The notes beneath the pieces are model-generated. The model saw only the letters and a list, made by a program, of their open reading frames with translations. It made no database searches and was not told where the DNA came from. DNA of 16,463 nucleotides from Propionibacteriaceae bacterium (GTDB lineage: Bacteria; Actinomycetota; Actinomycetes; Propionibacteriales; Propionibacteriaceae), in assembly GCA_021323255.1 (NCBI GenBank), contig JAJTCL010000016.1:1-16463 (forward strand). The letters run 5' to 3'. The translations under genes were made by a program, and so were the position numbers. Below, piece by piece: positions 14,230-16,463 of this stretch. The first letter of the stretch is position 1. The number at the start of each line of letters is the position of its first letter.

Positions 14230-15570
14230 ATGTCGCTCGATGGTGGGCCGGAATACCCGGTCACCACAGATCTCTCCGATGTCGCGCCGGGCAGTCTTGC
14301 GCTGGTTGAAGAGCCGATCGCTTTTGATGTGGAGGCAATCCGCGCCGACTTCCCGATCTTGGAAAGGACCGTGGGCGGGACGCCGCTCATCTACCTCGAC
14401 AGTGCCAACAGCTCGCAGAAGCCGCGAGTCGTCGTCGAAGCGGTCGAAGATCACTACCTCAACCACAACGCCAACGTCGCTCGCGCCATGCACATGTTGG
14501 GCGCGGAGGCGACTGAAGCGTTCGAGGGTGCGCGCGCGCAACTGGCGCAATTCATCGGTGCCCACCGCTCCGAGGAAGTGGTGTTCACCAAGAACGCTTC
14601 CGAGGCGCTGAACTTGTGTGCGTACACGTTGGGGGCCTCCCTGCGACCGGGCGACGAGATCGTCATCTCGGTCATGGAGCACCACTCCAACATCGTCCCG
14701 TGGCAACTCCTGGCACAGCGCACCGGTGCAGTGCTGCGTTGGTTCGACGTGACCGATGAGGGCCGACTGGACCTGGACAAGGCCGTTGCGGAAGGCCTGC
14801 TGAACGAGCGGACCAAGATCGTCTCCATAGCCTATGTGTCGAACGTGCTCGGTACCATCAACCCGATCAGCCAGATCGCTGCCCTGGGCCATGCGGTCGG
14901 CGCCACTGTGGTGGTCGATGCCTCGCAGGCCGTTCCGCAGCTGGCGGTGAACATGGCTGATCTTGGAGCGGATCTGGTCGCCTTCACCGGCCACAAGATG
15001 GTCGGCCCAACCGGGATCGGCGTGCTCTGGGGACGCTATGAGCTGTTGGCCGCGCTGCCACCATTCCTGGGTGGCGGGGAGATGATCGAGGTGGTCACCA
15101 TGGCCGGCTCGACGTACGCCCCGCCGCCACACCGCTTCGAGGCGGGCACCCCGCCGATCGCTCAGGCGGTCGGCCTCAGTGCCGCGGCGCAGTACCTGAG
15201 CGTGATCGGGATGAACCAGATCACCGCGCACGAACGTGAGATCACCGGGTACGCGCTCGAAGGCCTGCAGAGCCTGCCCGGAGTCACGGTGCTCGGGCCG
15301 AACGAGCTGGTGGATCGCGGCGGTGCCGTCTCGTTCACACTGACCGCCGCGGATCAGCAACCAATCCACCCGCACGACGTGAGTCATCTGCTCGACTCGC
15401 GTGGCATCGCGGTGCGGGCCGGCCATCATTGCGCGCGACCGTTGCATGAGCGTTTCGGGGTGCAATCCTCCACTCGAGCTTCCTTCTACCTCTACACCAC
15501 CCGGGCCGAGATCGATGCGTTGATCGAGAGCCTGGACTACACGATCGCTTTCTTCGGGAGGCTGCGATGA
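14230..15570 (+). CDS. sufS: Cysteine desulfurase SufS
   Basis: SufS (446 residues) is a group II, PLP-dependent cysteine desulfurase that converts cysteine to alanine and holds the released sulfur as a persulfide. Asp230 (VVVDASQ) and Lys256 (TGHKMVGPTG) bind PLP, and His151 (EHHSN) stacks on it. The active-site cysteine is Cys401 in RAGHHCARPL, with the short loop of group II enzymes that need a separate sulfur acceptor, here SufU. The first 30 residues before FDVEAIRADFPIL form an acidic extension not found in all homologues. The ATG has GGAG about nine bases upstream, inside the sufC end, which supports this start. The TGA overlaps the sufU start as ATGA. A 425-codon open frame on the opposite strand is a GC-rich shadow. 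Confidence 0.98.
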   Translation: MSLDGGPEYPVTTDLSDVAPGSLALVEEPIAFDVEAIRADFPILERTVGGTPLIYLDSANSSQKPRVVVEAVEDHYLNHNANVARAMHMLGAEATEAFEGARAQLAQFIGAHRSEEVVFTKNASEALNLCAYTLGASLRPGDEIVISVMEHHSNIVPWQLLAQRTGAVLRWFDVTDEGRLDLDKAVAEGLLNERTKIVSIAYVSNVLGTINPISQIAALGHAVGATVVVDASQAVPQLAVNMADLGADLVAFTGHKMVGPTGIGVLWGRYELLAALPPFLGGGEMIEVVTMAGSTYAPPPHRFEAGTPPIAQAVGLSAAAQYLSVIGMNQITAHEREITGYALEGLQSLPGVTVLGPNELVDRGGAVSFTLTAADQQPIHPHDVSHLLDSRGIAVRAGHHCARPLHERFGVQSSTRASFYLYTTRAEIDALIESLDYTIAFFGRLR

Positions 15571-16004
15571 AGGTGGAGGAGCTTTACCAGGAGATCATTC
15601 TCGATCACTACCGCTCGAAGCATCACAGCGGATTGCGCGAGCCGTATCAGGCCGAGGTTCAGCACGTCAATCCCACTTGTGGCGACGAGGTGCGACTCCG
15701 GGTACACCTGGTCGGGGACACGGTGAGTGATGTGTCGTACGAGAGCGTGGGCTGCTCGATCTCCCAAGCGTCGACATCGGTGATGGCGGATCTGGTGATC
15801 GGCCACGACGTCGCGCACGGTCTGGGCCTATACGAGGAATTCTTGACCATGATGCAGGGCAAGGGTCAGATCGAGCCCAATGAGGAGCGTCTCGAAGACG
15901 GCATCGCGTTCGCTGGCGTTGCCAAGTTCCCGGCGCGTGTGAAGTGCGCTCTGATCGGTTGGTCGGCCTTTCGGGACGCGATCATCCAAGCCAGAGCGCA
16001 ATAG
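15567..16004 (+). CDS. sufU: Zinc-dependent sulfurtransferase SufU
   Basis: SufU (145 residues) belongs to the IscU-like fold but works as a zinc-bound sulfur acceptor that takes persulfide sulfur from SufS and passes it towards SufB. Zinc ligands are Cys38 and Asp40 (NPTCGD), Cys63 (SVGCSISQAS) and Cys127 (ARVKCALIGW), in the same arrangement as Bacillus subtilis SufU (Cys41, Asp43, Cys66, Cys128). The insertion between the third and fourth ligand regions is typical of SufU rather than IscU. The ATG overlaps the sufS stop as ATGA, so the acceptor and donor are made together. No sufE or sufA is seen in the window. Confidence 0.97.
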   Translation: MKVEELYQEIILDHYRSKHHSGLREPYQAEVQHVNPTCGDEVRLRVHLVGDTVSDVSYESVGCSISQASTSVMADLVIGHDVAHGLGLYEEFLTMMQGKGQIEPNEERLEDGIAFAGVAKFPARVKCALIGWSAFRDAIIQARAQ

Positions 16005-16007
16005 CTA

Positions 16008-16012
16008 AGGAG
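16008..16012 (+). promoter_or_regulatory. Ribosome binding site AGGAG deciding the sufT start
   Basis: AGGAG at 16008-16012 is only two bases from ATG 16015 but eight from ATG 16021. Normal spacing favours initiation at 16021, so the protein begins MTYTRSYQD. Confidence 0.7.
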
Positions 16013-16020
16013 ATATGCCA

Positions 16021-16458
16021 ATGACCTACACTCGCAGCTATCAGGATCTTTCGACCGATCCGTCCGAGCCGGAGACTCGACCGTCTGATCTGGTCGCCGA
16101 TGATCTTCCCGAGGTTGATCTTGGCGAGCCATCGGCGGCGCCGAACGGGCGGCCGCCGCTGGAGGACGTCGAAGAGGCACTCAAGGACGTTGTCGATCCT
16201 GAGCTTGGTATCAACATCGTCGATCTTGGGCTGATCTACGGATTGCAGTTCGAGGACGACGATTCCTTGACCATCGACATGACGCTGACCTCGGCCGCCT
16301 GCCCGCTGACCGACGTAATCGAAGATCAGACTCAGACCGCACTCGAGGGGTTGGTGGACCGGTGGGTGATCAACTGGGTCTGGATGCCCCCGTGGGGCAT
16401 GGAGATGATCACCGAGGACGGTCGCGATCAACTGCGCGCTCTCGGCTTCAACGTCTGA
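16021..16458 (+). CDS. sufT: DUF59/MIP18-family Fe-S assembly factor SufT
   Basis: This 145-residue protein has an acidic, probably disordered N terminus of about 45 residues, followed by a DUF59/MIP18 domain (PPLEDVEEALKDVVDPELGI, then VDLGLIYGL, TSAACPLTDVIEDQ and NWVWMPPW). Members such as SufT and PaaD-like proteins help mature Fe-S proteins, particularly under high demand or low iron. The single cysteine in SAACPLTD is the conserved one of the family. ATG 16021 is chosen because AGGAG is spaced correctly for it. It lies 16 bases after sufU. The window ends five bases after the stop, so the end of the operon and any terminator are not visible. Confidence 0.93.
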   Translation: MTYTRSYQDLSTDPSEPETRPSDLVADDLPEVDLGEPSAAPNGRPPLEDVEEALKDVVDPELGINIVDLGLIYGLQFEDDDSLTIDMTLTSAACPLTDVIEDQTQTALEGLVDRWVINWVWMPPWGMEMITEDGRDQLRALGFNV

Positions 16459-16463
16459 GCGCT

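Noticed and set aside
14188..15465. 425-codon open frame on the minus strand opposite sufS
   Set aside because: It mirrors sufS in antisense, its product is rich in Arg, His and Asp without recognisable motifs, and GC-rich coding DNA commonly leaves such frames open.

Overview
The window is a GC-rich, densely packed stretch with many GTG starts, ATGA stop/start overlaps and two starts that look leaderless. Together with the gene order (ctaA, an ABC transporter pair, then sufR-sufB-sufD-Rieske-sufC-sufS-sufU-sufT) this points to an actinobacterium. The PHA genes make a Propionibacteriales or Microlunatus-like host a reasonable guess, but this is inference and no marker gene settles it.

Region 1 (1-4749, plus strand) is a carbon-storage and fermentation operon. 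It holds the 3' end of an acetolactate-synthase-type TPP enzyme, a zinc alcohol dehydrogenase, the two subunits of a class III polyhydroxyalkanoate synthase (phaE, phaC; ATGA overlap) and an acetyl-CoA hydrolase/transferase-family CoA-transferase. Gaps are short (5, 10, -4 and 65 bases), so one transcript is likely. The CoA-transferase and dehydrogenase could supply or recycle hydroxyacyl-CoA for the polymerase.

Region 2 (4794-7239, minus strand) holds an ABC ATPase, an ABC-2 permease and heme A synthase ctaA, each overlapping the next. They converge on region 1 across a 44-base gap. A TAGAAT -10 box lies six bases before the GTG start of the ATPase gene.

Region 3 (7299-9543, minus strand) is a two-gene unit: a short LigC-type ATP-dependent DNA ligase followed by a RecF/SMC-like AAA ATPase that overlaps it. 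It lies between the ABC/ctaA block and sufR, and is the least expected part of the window.

Region 4 (9544-9626) is an 83-base divergent control region. It contains several inverted repeats and an ACACT-N5-TGTGA element, which from memory is the operator reported for mycobacterial SufR.

Region 5 (9627-16458, plus strand) is a complete actinobacterial SUF iron-sulfur assembly operon headed by its Fe-S-sensing repressor SufR. SufS takes sulfur from cysteine, SufU relays it, SufBCD is the scaffold with its ATPase, and a Rieske-type ferredoxin and the DUF59 protein SufT are accessories. All key catalytic residues are present and SufB has no intein.

No stretch longer than 100 bases lacks a gene. 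I saw no tRNA, rRNA, CRISPR array, insertion sequence or attachment site. The most original points are the ligase/AAA-ATPase unit facing the suf operon, and the layered operator-like elements between them.
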